In this document: piece after piece, positions 21,440 to 32,332 of the stretch
Layout: each line of letters starts with the position of its first letter
Position numbering within the stretch: the stretch's first letter is position 1
NCBI RefSeq assembly: GCF_000699445.3
Contig: NC_067202.1
Location: 1,717,565 to 1,781,564, forward strand
From: Schistosoma haematobium
Taxonomy: Eukaryota > Platyhelminthes > Trematoda > Strigeidida > Schistosomatidae
Direction: 5' to 3'
DNA: 64,000 nt
Program-made: the position numbers and the translations under genes
Notes under the pieces: generated by a model
Seen by the model: only the letters and a program-made list of their open reading frames with translations
Databases searched by the model: none
What the model was told of the DNA's origin: nothing

Positions 21440-21850
21440 AAAATCTTGAACCAATCGCTGTTAGACCATCATTAAAAATCTATAAGCACTGAAAAGACGT
21501 TTCTTCCGAATACGAGACTCCTTAACAGTCTTCATCTACGGTTCCAACACCACGGATCGAACTGAGGACTTTCGGTCTCAAACGAACTCTTAAATTCCAG
21601 ACCATTGACCCGTTATCCAACGATCTTAGTGTCTAACTTCAATCAATCCACGACTATCTTCGATTTCTTTTTTTGGTGATTAACTGTCACATACTCGACA
21701 CACTCGTGTATTCAAGTCCCGCGTGTGGGATCATTGATGTAAGTTGTTGAAGAGTCATATGCTAGGATCAAAAAACTGTTCAATGCATCCAGATTTTTAA
21801 TAGTGGTCTAGCATTGATCGATTCATTATCTCAACAAAAATTCAACAATC
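21440..21850. repeat. Family A elements, two decayed copies head to head
   Basis: Minus copy at 21450-21650 (TTAGACCATCATTAAAAATC, GACGTTTCTTCCGAATACGA, GACCATTGACCCG). Plus tail copy at 21700-21860 (TTGTTGAAGAGTCATATGCT, GTGGTCTAGCATTGATCG). Ribozyme cores broken. Confidence 0.65.
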
Positions 21851-21860
21851 TCCACCAACC

Positions 21861-22370
21861 TATCTTGTTAATCCTCTTTATTGACTGTATTTCATCGTAA
21901 TAATATTATACTACTTCGTACGATGTATTTGTTAGTAGTATATTTTCTTTTCAAGTATTTTATGTATACTAAAATGAGTAGTGCACATATGGTCGTTTAA
22001 ATAAAGTATTCTATCCTTTATTGTTTAATTTAAGGTTTATATTATTTAGTACTATTTTGAAGATATCATTTATACTTTGACTAAGGTTAAACACAATGTT
22101 TTGAATGATTATATAGTCTATTGTTCACATTAACATAAGTCATATTTTAGTTTACTTAATGGATGAATGGAACAAATTAGAGTGTCAATTTTTATTGGAA
22201 ATTTCATTTGAAATGTCTACAGTAACTCATAACTGTCTTATATGAATATTTCAAGTGTACCTCACTCTAATAGTTTGGATGAAAACTCAGAGAGAGTCAA
22301 CTTTAGTGCTTCATATCAAAATAAACTTCGATAGACTCTCACCCACCCACTAAATGAAAGAATAATTGCT
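21861..22370. other. No gene seen
   Basis: AT-rich; nothing matched. Confidence 0.4.
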
Positions 22371-22377
22371 TTAAATT

Positions 22378-22780
22378 CGCTTGATGTTGTTCTACTTGTA
22401 TCTTTCCATTGATGTTTAGCACTGCAATTGATCAGTCTCATGTTGACATATGTGTATCCTGTGCGGATTGCCTCGATATAGCCTTAAGTTACAAGCTCTT
22501 CAAGGAAAGATGGATAGTGGATAGTCACAGAGTAAACATGGAAAGATATAAGTAAAACAACACCAAGTGAATTTAAACTTCACCCCATTACACAAGCAAG
22601 TGGCTATCGAGACTCAGTGGCTAAGTGGATAACGCGATGGCGTTTGAAGTGAATGGTATTGGGTTTGAGTTCCAGAGTGAACATCAACTCTGGGATGCAG
22701 GTACATCAAGCTGACAAGTCCCAAGTAGGACGGAACGCGCGTCAAACCGGATTCCACTGCTAACCACTATCCATCTTTGC
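22378..22780 (+). repeat. Sm-alpha element, long form
   Basis: CATTGATGTTTAGCACTGCA head, TGTGCGGATTGCCTCGATAT, then the tRNA-like part (GACTCAGTGGCTAAGTGGAT, A box; GGGTTTGAGTTCC, B box). The hammerhead region is at 22700-22755 with core CUGACAA (last G of CUGANGA to A), so predicted dead. Confidence 0.8.
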
Positions 22781-23019
22781 AGAATAATCGCTTTTTTATC
22801 AAAGAAATCGATTATGGTTAGTATTTGAATTTAGTACACATATTGCTTCATCATATTTTAAACTCGTCATCTGGATGTACCTAGGATTTCTGCACTGATG
22901 TTCACCCATGGATTTGTACCCAGTCCTTTTAAATTTGAACATTCGGCGTGTTAAACACTTAGCTGCTGAGTGCAGACAGCCACCCATTTGCACAATGGAT
23001 GTGAATTTTAATTCAATTT

Positions 23020-23160
23020 GTAATGGTTTGTGGAGTTTGAAGCAAACAGTACTGGGTTCGAGACCCAGTATGAACATAAACTCAGGAACCCAAGCATATC
23101 AGGCTGACAATTTCCAAATGAGGCGAAACAAAACGCGTATTGGATTCTATTAATAACTAC
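23020..23160 (+). repeat. Sm-alpha element, degenerate
   Basis: GGGTTCGAGACCCAGTATGA, then CAGGCTGACAATTTCC, AGGCGAAACAAAACGCGTAT, and GGATTCTATTAATAAC. Core second half lost. The 92-codon minus and 81-codon plus frames overlap it and are not genes. Confidence 0.65.
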
Positions 23161-24025
23161 AATTTACTTTTTCGTTTAATCATAACTACACTGAAACAAT
23201 TTATCCGGAATGCACATATGTCAACTAAGACTATTCAAATATCAGTCAAATTATCAATAACGTGATGATTCAAAAAATCATTACACATTGAATAGAACAA
23301 GTCACCTCAAACCTTCACTTATCCTAATCTGATTCAACCTGAAAGTGTTTAATAAGTCAGAACAACTTATATGTGAAATCCATCATAAAGAATTTTCTCA
23401 TATTATGCTTCAATGTATGTATTACATAAGACTTGATAGAAACTAGTTAAAGACAAAACGTATCTTCTTTTGATAATAAATCACTGTAATACATTTGTAA
23501 CCGATTTGTGCAACTCTGCTTCTAGTTACCATGGCACATGCACACACACACACAATGATGCCTACAGTTACAAATGTATTCTATCCATAATATTGATAAA
23601 TATTATTATATTATACTGTTTTCTTAGTTTGTGTATATTCACTAACCTATAAAAAACAATATCGAATATAGTGCTAAAACGTGATCGATTCTCTCTAGCT
23701 CTCTCTCTCCCTCTCTCTCTTTCTCTATTTTGATGAAACCGAAGTAGTATTCAGTAAGATGACAATAATGTATTGTGAATATATTTACTGGTAACTAGTT
23801 TTGTTTATTACATTTAGCCATATATAAATATCACTAATCAATTGAACATCTGAATTTATCATAGAAAACATTTTGCCGTTCTTTTCTTCTTCTTCTTCTT
23901 AAACATGCTGTGATATTTAACATCAATACAATTGTCTTTCTTTTTGTATTTTTTGTATTGTTTCTGTTAATAGTTCCATTTAATTAGTTAAACTATTAAT
24001 GGTTTCAAAAGATTAAAGCATATAA
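23161..24025. other. No gene seen; short (CA) and (CT) tracts
   Basis: (CA)n at 23536-23554, (CT)n at 23693-23726, TTCTTC at 23884-23900. Confidence 0.45.
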
Positions 24026-24027
24026 GA

Positions 24028-24405
24028 AAGGGGGTTTTGTGGATATTATAGTAATTTTATTAGTTAAGATCATGAGTCAGTTGAAGCTAGATCACCATGA
24101 AGAACCTGGAAACACTGGTAGGTCGTTTCGTTCTATTGTGGGACTCGTCAGTGGCAGTGTTCATCCACGATCCTGCACTGAAGACAATAGTGGATGTGTC
24201 ACTCAGTTTCTTGGATTAGTTGAAATTAGACATTAATACCGTTGGAGGGTCGCTAGCTCAGTGGTCTTGAGGTTAAGCGCTCGCACGTGGGACTGATAAG
24301 TCTTGAGTTCGAATCTCACGAGGCGGTGGTCTAGTTTCAATTGACTCATGATCCTAGCTATTGAAATTACTATAATATCCACAAAAAGCCCCTTCTGAAG
24401 TTTAA
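24028..24405 (+). repeat. Composite family A element, twin of 11051-11412
   Basis: Outer ends GGGGGTTTTGTGGATATTAT and ATAATATCCACAAAAAGCCCC are inverted. The minus arm holds a hammerhead-like core CUGACGA...GAAAC (24111-24161) with a three-base CCA insert before the core and a UAC triplet, so not expected to cleave. The plus tRNA-like part follows (GTGGTCTTGAGGTTAAGCG; GAGTTCGAATCTC). Confidence 0.8.
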
Positions 24406-24589
24406 GTGTTTACAAGAGTGTGGCTGGTAGTGGAATGCAAAATTTATTCTCTGTTCTATTTGCATCTCATTAGATAGATGTAATTGTATACTAAGAAATG
24501 TAGATTGAAAAAATCAGTTATGAATAATAATAAAAAGATAAATCAAATTCTCGCTGATCATGAAATAAACCTTTTAGCTTCTTAACAAG

Positions 24590-24780
24590 TTAGTGGTTAT
24601 CTTGTAACAGAAGCTCAGCCTATGATACCTTAACGTTTACGACAAAAGGTATTGCGTCCGGGTTTCGGTTCGATTATCAATACTGGGGTGGAGGTATATC
24701 AAACTGAGAAGTCTCATGTATGATGAAATAGTACGCTCCACAGTGTTCACTGCTTTCCACAATCAGCCTGTTTCGTACAA
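24590..24780 (+). repeat. Sm-alpha element, strongly decayed
   Basis: TTACGACAAAAGG, TCGGTTCGATTATCAATACT, GAGGTATATCAAACTGAGAA, ending CACTGCTTTCCACAA; aligned with 25555-25735 by order of blocks. Confidence 0.5.
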
Positions 24781-25459
24781 ACTTGTGACAAGTTAACTAT
24801 ATAGAAGCAATCCGTACAGTGTTCATATATACCAATAATGACTGGCCAAAACTTTAATCCCGAATATCATCAAACGGCTAATTCGAACCCCTATCCATAA
24901 TGATATAAAGTTAGTTTATTCACAAATTGTTATCAGACAACAAAAAGCCATTGAAAATCATCGTATAAGTGTTTTTATCCCTGGTAAAGAATTTTCACAT
25001 GCCTACAACGAAACACATTTATATACCATACTGTACATGATATGAATCAGAAAACTGTTATTCTGTCGAATATCTAGTAAACACTTCATTGTCTCATGTT
25101 TGTTGGAAAAACTAAAAGTCTCATGATCACAATAACTACAATCAATCAATTGGTCAATTTTTGTTTACCTTCAATGACGTTTTCATTGCAGTACCTCTTA
25201 TTCAATTACATCGCTTGCACATCTACCTTCAGTTGTCTTTTATATGCTATAGGATTCTTTCTAATTCAGGTGTTGTTACAATTACTCCCTGTTTCCTTTC
25301 CTTTGTTCCCTTCAATTCAACCTTTTACTTCATGCATTCCACTTCTGAATGGTATTACATACTACTTATATCTCTTAAAATAAGCAGCATACACAACAAC
25401 AAATATAATCAATACTTCAAAATTTATGCTTTAGTAAAATTTAAACGAACTTTTAAAGT
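24781..25459. other. No gene identified
   Basis: Two overlapping plus frames (25096-25383, 25161-25466) are T-rich and hydrophobic with no recognised domain; treated as chance. Confidence 0.35.
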
Positions 25460-25464
25460 AATGT

Positions 25465-25740
25465 AATTTGTATTCGCTTGGTATTGTTTGGCTAGTATCT
25501 TCCCATTGAGGTTTAAGACTGCGATTGATCAGTCTGTTCACCCCATTGCACAAGCAAGCGGCTATCAGGAGTCAGTAGCTGAGTGGATAACGCGATGGCG
25601 TTTGAAGCGGATGGTTCTGGGTTCGAGTCCCCGAGTGAACTCCAACTCTGGGATGCAGGTACATCCATCTGACAAGTCCCAAAAAGGGTTGAAGCGCGCA
25701 TCAAACTGGATTCTACTGCTAGCCATTATCCATCATTGCT
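25465..25740 (+). repeat. Sm-alpha element with damaged hammerhead
   Basis: tRNA-like part GAGTCAGTAGCTGAGTGGAT, B box GGGTTCGAGTCCC, then CATCTGACAAGTCCC and GGGTTGAAGCGCGC: CUGACAA and UUGAAGC replace CUGANGA and CGAAAC. Good sequence match otherwise. Confidence 0.8.
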
Positions 25741-25856
25741 TACAAAAATAATACGTGTTATTTTTCTCTATAATAATGATCAATGTATGAATTCATTTAT
25801 ACACAATGTAATTTACATATTGACTATTTTACATCAATGCTAATAAAGTTTTTACC

Positions 25857-26148
25857 GACGAGACTATAATTTATGGACGAACCAATCACGTATAAGATAA
25901 CGGGTCTCGGATTTTGGCACGGAATTCATTCATCCATTCGGATAAATAGAGTTGTAACATCTCAGCTGATGACAGTTCGTGATGAAAACCCTAAATCTAA
26001 TTTCTAACCTTAACCATCAACTGTAAATCATAATCCTAATTGCTCACACAGGTTTATAATCCTCATTTGGTCCTAATTAAGAGGTGAACACTCTCAAGGT
26101 CACTTTAGCGTCGTCACTCAAAGGTCGTTCAAAAATTATAGTCTCATC
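25857..26148. mobile_element. Merlin-type MITE with terminal inverted repeats
   Basis: 292 bp. GACGAGACTATAATTTATGG at the left faces TTCAAAAATTATAGTCTCAT C at the right as inverted repeats of about 20 bp. The interior has no ORF. The right end equals the sequence at 4990-5012 downstream of the Merlin transposase fragment, so this is probably its non-autonomous derivative. Related copies are at 13194-13945 and 44775-45057. No clear 8-9 bp target duplication remains. Confidence 0.85.
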
Positions 26149-26159
26149 TCTTTGTCTGA

Positions 26160-26235
26160 AAATGTTGACTATATAGAATGTGAGAGAGACAGAAAGAGAA
26201 AGAGAGTGTGGGAGAGAGATAGAGGAGTAGATAAA
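26160..26235. repeat. (GA)-rich purine tract
   Basis: GAGAGAGACAGAAAGAGAAA and more, about 70 nt of purine bias. Confidence 0.85.
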
Positions 26236-26344
26236 AAGAAAGAGTTTACATTGCTAATTTGTTAAAACTTCACTTACATTTTCTATGTAGTAACATAATA
26301 TCCTATCAGAAGACATGTTAACTACGGTTGCATTTTTTTTGTAA

Positions 26345-26515
26345 ATTATTTACATTTTCAATAGTTGAAATTAAGAGTCAATTGAATGTAGATCAGCATG
26401 GAAAACCTGGAAGCACTGGACGACCGTTGCGTCCTACTATAGGACTCTTCAGCCTCAATTGATTCATGATTTCAACTACTGAAATTATTAAAATTTCCAC
26501 AAAACCCCTTCTGTT
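26345..26515. repeat. Internally deleted family A palindrome
   Basis: The left arm (TTCAATAGTTGAAATTAAGA to GGACTCTTCAGCC) is joined straight to the right tail (TCAATTGATTCATGATTTCA to CCACAAAACCCCTTCTG). The tRNA-like middle and the plus ribozyme are lost. Confidence 0.75.
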
Positions 26516-27121
26516 TAAATTTTATCAAAGGGTTAAACAAAATCTCAGAATCACTTAAGAACCAGAAAGTATTAAACTATTCAATCAAAACATGACACTA
26601 AATCATACTCATGACTTCATATATATTTTATAGCAAATGCAATGTATTCAGATCACTAACTTAATATCTAAATACATACATTGCAAACTTTATTTAACTT
26701 GTAATAAAAGGAAACTATCTTCCAAACCTACTAATGATATTTGTCCCATTATCGATTTGGTATTCATTAATTCCTGCTATGATTTTTCATTTGAGCATAA
26801 GCAGAATCCATCTCAAAGTTATTCATTAGCTTACTGGTATAGAGAACCCATCAGAATTAACCTAATGATAATGGTCAATCGATAGCAATCAGAATTGCAT
26901 TTCATTAACTAAGAAATGGATTAATTTCCTAAGGATTAGAGCGCTTATATATCTCGTTCATGTAATCAGTTGAGTACTTAATCCGCATAGTAAAATGTGT
27001 ATTTAGTATTAGATTTTAGTCACCTCGCGTTATCAATAAACTTTCTCAAAAGTCTTCATCTTCGGTTATTTTATGTGTGAAACCCATTACTTAACAAATA
27101 AATAAATAAGACCTTGAATGT
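26516..27121. other. No gene seen
   Basis: AT-rich; the 82-codon frame at 26637-26885 has no recognisable feature. Confidence 0.4.
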
Positions 27122-27134
27122 ATTAACAAATTCG

Positions 27135-27467
27135 AGATAGTGGAGAAGATTTGTAGCTCAGGTGGATGATTTTGATGGAGTTTTGTTCTCTGAACTGGAT
27201 GGTTTGGACATGGAGCTTTCATCGTCTTTCTGAACAAGATCATCAGCACAAACTTTGGATAGAAGTGAAGTGTTCGAATTTCTCCATATGCGTTTCACAG
27301 CCTGTTCTGTACACCTCGACGTTGATTGGTACAGAACAAGCTGTGAAATGCATATGGAGAAATTCGAACATTTCACTTCTATCTGAAGTTTGTGCTGATG
27401 ATGTCATTCAGAAGAACGATGAAAGCTCCACGATCAAACCATCCAGCTCAGAGAAAATAACTCCATC
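27135..27467. mobile_element. Foldback element, 13-bp flanking direct repeats
   Basis: Two arms of about 140 bp (27174-27312 and 27330-27467) are near-perfect inverted copies around a centre of about 17 nt. For example, TTCGAATTTCTCCATATGCG in the left arm faces TGCATATGGAGAAATTCGAA in the right. ATTAACAAATTCG occurs just outside both ends (27122-27134 and 27468-27480). Similar elements are at 31884-32060 and 41519-41807. The frames on both strands (72 and 126 codons) are arm translations with no known domain. Confidence 0.85.
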
Positions 27468-27689
27468 ATTAACAAATTCGTTCCAGTATAGTCGTTATGT
27501 TACAATTTTAAAATCAATTTGGATAAAACTGAAACTTAAAGGGTAAAGTAGTATTCTTTAAAGTTAAATAACTTATTCATTATCATAGTAAAAAAGAAAT
27601 GGAAAATTGAAAAAGAAAGAAAGAATGAAACTACTTTAATATCAATGTTCAAATGTATCTAGAAAGATATAATTTGTATATCTACTAAT

Positions 27690-28115
27690 GATCAGTATGA
27701 AGCCATGGTGGTTGTTTTGTGAGATTTAGATTAAATTAGACAACTGTTGAAAACCAAGAAGGATTGGGCAGTGATTTCGTCTTAATGTGGGTTTTTTTAG
27801 TACTGATCAGTTCATGAGATGTCCTGATCAGTGGAGTTCAACCTTGTCCAGTGTAAAAAAGGTACTCAGTGAAGATGATGATAGATGATCGATTAGTATT
27901 TCAGATGGATTGAAATTAAGTATATATATATATATATAGTATTAGATTACAGCTCAGTGGTTTAAAAGTTAAGTGTTCACGTGAGATACCAATGATCCTG
28001 AATTCGACCCCAGGTGGCAGGGTCGTTGATGTAGACTACTGTGGAGTCCCATACTAGGATGGGGTAGCTATTCAGTGCTTCCAAGTTATCTTTGGTTGTC
28101 TAACTTAGATTGGTA
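27690..28115. repeat. Family A palindrome, decayed
   Basis: Minus arm at 27735-27830 (AAATTAGACAACTGTTGAAA, GTGATTTCGTCTTAATGTGG); (TA)n at 27921-27939; plus tRNA-like part 27950-28012 (GCTCAGTGGTTTAAAAGTTA); plus hammerhead relic at 28035-28085 with a lost GAAA. Confidence 0.65.
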
Positions 28116-28625
28116 TTTTATTTTAATAATATTTAATAATGATTTTATGTTCCCATTGTTGATATTCAGGACCGCAGTTAATTAGTCTTTTCTGTTATGT
28201 GTGTATCCTGAGCAGCTTGTCTCCATAAAGCCGTTATCTACAATTTTTTAAATAGTACAATCTTGAAGGACCGTTGTAAATGTTTCCTAATTTTGATGTT
28301 TATTCTACTGAGAAGCAAACTCGGTGTTTTTGCTGCTTCTAATGTCAGCTAGTTGTCCATTAATCTGCTGATGCTAACTGGTATGATGGTATTCGTAGGA
28401 GTTTGTAATTACTTTTTCATAATATTCAACATTAAGATGTAGATACGATGAACTGACTAGTGTCAAATAGAATGAAACATATGTCTGAATTTCCATTTAT
28501 GAACTTTCTTCCATAGTTCTTTAATTAAGAAATGATTTCCCCCATTTAACCATGAAGTATATCAAAAAGGTGCATGTTGACAATGTTTAAGATTTATAAT
28601 CAATTCTATTTCAAACTGACATAAA
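28116..28625. other. Sm-alpha head relic (28150-28260), otherwise nothing seen
   Basis: CATTGTTGATATTCAGGACC and TGTGTATCCTGAGCAGCTTG match the Sm-alpha head; no ribozyme. Confidence 0.4.
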
Positions 28626-28635
28626 CTATTCCTAA

Positions 28636-28925
28636 TGTCAGAATGGGGTTTGTTGGATGTTATAGAAATTTGAATAGTTGAGATCATGAATCGGTTGATG
28701 TTAGACCACTATTGAAAATCTGGAGGCACTGGAAGGCCGTTTCGTCGTATTGTAGGACTCCTCAGCAGTGCGCATCCACGATCCCGCTCAGGGGATTCGA
28801 ACCCAAGAACTATTAGTCTCGCGCACGAACGTTTAACCTCAAGACCACTGAGCCGGAATTCATTGGTGTTAATATCTAACTTCAGCTAATCTAAGAAATT
28901 GAGCGACACATCCACCACTGTCTTT
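28636..28925 (-). repeat. Family A element with near-intact hammerhead
   Basis: Antisense hammerhead at 28726-28771: stem I GCACUG/CAGUGC perfect, core CUGAGGA, GAAAC. One C-C mismatch in stem II and a UUC triplet weaken stem III. Antisense B box GATTCGAACCC at 28796 and A box CCACTGAGCCGG at 28845. It lies 120 nt before the first CH exon. Confidence 0.8.
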
Positions 28926-29047
28926 AGTGATTTACTAACTTACTGTATTGAATCTCCATAGTTATTTTTTAAAGAACATCTCTTCACTAGACTTTACTTT
29001 TTGAAATGATATGTATATTGTTCCCTCAAAATTCTTCTTTCTTTTAG

Positions 29048-29186
29048 TCTCAGTCAGCAGAAGAAGCCTATATTAAATGGTTAAATGATCACTTAACTAA
29101 GGCTACACCTCCATTAATTGTGTATGATTTAACTGAAGAAATTATCTGTAATGGTGTAGCTATTGGAATACTATTAGAAATTATTG
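29048..29186 (+). CDS. CH-domain gene, exon with N-terminal half of the CH domain
   Basis: The exon follows a polypyrimidine tract ending CTTTTAG and stops at a G|GTAAGT donor. It reads 46 codons plus one base. The peptide has the first CH helix with its Trp (AYIKWLNDHL, about residues 7-16), then DLTEEI, and then NGVAIGILLEII, which fits the CH signature of a helix after D-L plus a G-hydrophobic-L stretch. It begins with SQSAEE, so the start codon must be in an upstream exon that I could not find. Frame choice rests on the CH match and on continuity with the next exon (phase 1). The domain call is good, the family within CH proteins uncertain. Confidence 0.85.
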
Positions 29187-29334
29187 GTAAGTTATGATTT
29201 TTAAATAATGAAACTTATTGCTTGTTTAGTAGAATGACTTTTTTTAAGGTGACTTACCCCAAGTTGGACAGCTTAACCATATGCATTGTAACAGGAAGAA
29301 GTGAATTAGATAAATATACTCTGCAGATAAGTAA

Positions 29335-29625
29335 TTTTATGTTGTCACAATTGATTGATCATTGGGTAGTGATGAATGTGATGCGTGTCAAGTCCTTCTT
29401 AGTGCAGATCGATCGATATCGACCAAGTGGCAATGTGGCCACTAGTCTAGGTGACTCGACATTGCGTGCAGTATGTCGAGATAAGATGGTGGTTGGAGGT
29501 AGTCAACAGGAAGACCAAACACTATCTAAGCTTTTATTTGACTTGGACAGAACAGCTTAATCCTACTGTGTAACGATACAGGTACTAAGAACCGATGTGT
29601 ATCAGAGGAAATCATACACATAGCA
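29335..29625 (-). repeat. Family C repeat, truncated
   Basis: Carries the family C downstream body (TTGATTGATCATTGGGTAGT, GTCAAGTCCTTCTTAGTGCA, GGTGACTCGACATTGCGTGC) up to GGTAGTCAACAGGAAGACC, but breaks before the antisense ribozyme. The 112-codon frame here is a repeat translation. Confidence 0.75.
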
Positions 29626-29789
29626 TACAACACTTTCGGCATATTAAGTGACTGGAAAGCCATATGAACATTATCAAAGTACCAGAGGAGCTAGGTACCT
29701 TCCAGTAAAGATACACGATAAAACCCCCTAGCCCAGAGAAAAAACTTTGTTAAAAGTTGTGATTGTTTGCTATTAATTGATAACTGAGT

Positions 29790-30165
29790 GGTAGGTAATC
29801 CCTTGAAAATATGTCGCAGTCCTACATGAGCCCACTCTTGGCTTGAATAACTCAACGGTAATGTCTCTGACTTTAAAGCTGGACAATATGGGATCGTTTC
29901 AGCCTGCCAACATCAATTTCCCCAAGATTACAGGTACACATTAATAATGAGTGTCCAATAGCATGAAACGTAGATCAAGCATGATTTTTTGCCGATTGCC
30001 TCCAACAACTACCTTACATTCCAACACAATGTTCGCGATGTTAAGTCACTTAAACTAGTAGCTATATCGCAGCTTAATTCATAGAATTCGATCATCACTA
30101 AAAAGGGATTGACATTAATGACATTGGTCACTACTCAGTGATCATCTAATTGTAAATAGATTTTC
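29790..30165 (+). repeat. Family C repeat, full length, ribozyme decayed
   Basis: tRNA-like head (GAATAACTCAACGGTAATG, GGGATCGTTTCAG), CAAGATTACAGGTACAC, a decayed core (TAATGAGTGTCC, AGCATGAAAC), and body to GATCATCTAATTGTAAA. Confidence 0.65.
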
Positions 30166-31650
30166 GTTCTTCGATCAGATTTGTTCCGTCTTGTATTAAA
30201 TTTTATCTCCTTCTGATTATCCTCTTCTGTTTTTGGTGTTGTAAATTGTAACAATTTAGACTAACGAATACTAATACCCAGTTTTCTATCATGAGAATGG
30301 CTGACCAACTAACTATGCTGTATGTATGGTCTGAGATATAGATAACTAGGTCTTATTATTTCTAATTGACATGTGATCGAAAAGAATATTTGATTCTCAA
30401 ATTAACTCAACAGTTTGGTTTATGTTTGCGTTGCTGTCAATTCATTGAAGGATAAGAAAATTTGAAGAAGAAGAAAAAACCTTCAGACAGCCTTATAAAA
30501 TTGATCAGTCCATTTGTTTTGGCAACAAAAAATAGAAGATAAATATTCATGTTTAGTGGTGGATTGGTCAAGGAATCCTGGTTGCCGAGCTACGCTACTC
30601 AAGGGGCAGTAAGGTTATGTACTAGTTGGTACTTTTTAGCAAAGTATGTTTGTGCATTTAGTCTCAAAATGGGAATCAGTCATAGCCTGAATAGCCCCGT
30701 CCTAATGTCTATTTTTTTTGTTGTACTCAGATGGAATTTATCGCTATGTGTTAACACTAGCATTAAATTAAATCATGATAGTCATCACAGTAGATTTCAA
30801 CTATTCACCAAAATATACCTACATTTTCGAATCACTAGACCAGTGACTTCATATCATAAGAAAAGGATTGATAACATAGAGAAAAGAAATATTAAAAGTA
30901 ATAAAGAGATTGAGTCGAGCTCCTAGGGGTATTTAAACAGTTGGTGCTCATCGATTCCTCATACTATGGAGGTACGGTCAAACAAAACCGGATTGATAAC
31001 AGTCTCAGGGACAAGGGAATATTAATTCGGAACTCAAGGTCGAAACACTTGGTCACGGTTGTACAAGGCCTAAAGTTATCTGTGAGTACACAGATTTTAC
31101 AAATCGTTTATTAGCTAATCAAAATTATTGACTTATTCTTTACAGTATCAAAATTTTGAATTCAGTAGCAATTGTTTCGTCTTAGTATGGAACGCTTGAT
31201 CGGTATGAATACTAACAACTTAGTCACAGGTTAAACTCTAGACGTTCAGGTCTTACTTTGAACCCTCAAACGATAGACAACCATAGTATAACTATTGATC
31301 AGCTTATGCTACTGGGGATGATTGTTTGACTTCCGACACGGTCGAAGTTCATCAATTATCATTTCTCAGTAGGACGTTCAGAATTCATACTGTTGTGAAG
31401 CATTGTTTTAATGTATAGACGATATTTGGCATAGAATAACTAGTATTAAGGTATCGTTAAAAACTAGAGATCTTTAGATTGCTTTTAATACATTTCATGC
31501 ATTCAAATCTTTCGGTGTCTGCTTTGTTTTAGTTCAAGTCTTACCAGTAATATGAAACCATGATACTATTCCAGACTTGAATCAAGATCTTTATGTATAT
31601 TAATGAATAAAGTATCATTAAACTGTCAAGACCTAGTATCGAAGGCTTCA
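30166..31650. other. Intron sequence without identified genes
   Basis: The 125-codon frame at 30549-30926 is not recognised and has no splice logic. 31160-31330 has family A-like traces (TGTTTCGTCTTAGTATGG). Confidence 0.35.
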
Positions 31651-31716
31651 CATTTTCAAGTTTATGAATGTACTGTTAATGTATATTAACAAGTAGAATC
31701 TTGTTTATTATCTTGT

Positions 31717-32290
31717 AGTGGCTGACATTATGTTAAGCACACATAGATTATTCTAATTTCTGAACAGACCCATTCATTCATTCATTCATCTTAAGCTTAC
31801 ACTTTGACCTTGTCACTTATTTGCTTATTAATTATGAGTGTTTTTATACGATCGTGTATGCGTGTATTACATATCTTTGATCGACCTTTGTTCTCTGAGC
31901 TCGATGGTTTGGTCATGGAGCTTTTAACGTTCTTCTGTACGACATCATCAGCTTCTACCTGAAGTTTATGCTGATGATAACGTTCTTCTGAACGATGAAA
32001 GTTCCACGACCAAACCATCCAGTTCAGAGAACAAAACTCCATCAAAATCATCCACCTGAGGTACAAATTTTCTCAACCATTACTTACTTTATTCATCATG
32101 TGTCTTTAATTCATTTTTGCTTGACTATAAATAAGTCGAGTTGACTTACACACCTTCTCCACCGTACATCATTTCATTTCGCTTCGTTTCTTTAATCGTC
32201 AGTCTAGATCAATAATTGTATGAAATATACATAATCAAAAATTCATTCCCATACTTAACTTATTAATTTTTGTTATTCACTAACACCGGC
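31717..32290 (+). mobile_element. LTR (TGTAGTG family) interrupted by a foldback element
   Basis: TTGTAGTGGCTGACATTATG and the following blocks (CATTCATCTTAAGCTTACAC, TTATTTGCTTATTAATTATG) match 57961-58110. The match resumes at about 32064-32220 (TCATGTGTCTTTAATTC, AAATAAGTCGAGTTGACTTA). Between them sits foldback sequence, so the foldback came later. Confidence 0.65.
31884..32060. mobile_element. Foldback element, short copy
   Basis: Arms TTGTTCTCTGAGCTCGATGG and CCATCCAGTTCAGAGAACAA are inverted around about 31960. Same arm sequence as 27135-27467 but with a central deletion. Confidence 0.75.
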
Positions 32291-32332
32291 CTATGCTCTG
32301 TTAGGAGTAACAGGCATAAATAAGTAATGTAA
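32283..32332 (+). mobile_element. RTE-type LINE extreme 3' end
   Basis: CACCGGCCTATGCTCTGTTA then GGAGTAACAGGCATAAATAA; only the last 50 nt of the element remain. Confidence 0.75.

Noticed and set aside
22799..23153. 92-codon minus and 81-codon plus frames
   Set aside because: They overlap a decayed Sm-alpha element and have no independent support.
23536..23554. CRISPR-like or other regular array
   Set aside because: Only simple sequence repeats occur; no spaced direct repeats, and the genome is eukaryotic.
27158..27546. 72- and 126-codon frames on both strands, similar to each other
   Set aside because: Both read the arms of the foldback element; no domain, and the similarity is due to inversion.
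30549..30926. 125-codon frame as a gene
   Set aside because: No recognisable motif, T/A-rich composition and no splice or start context.
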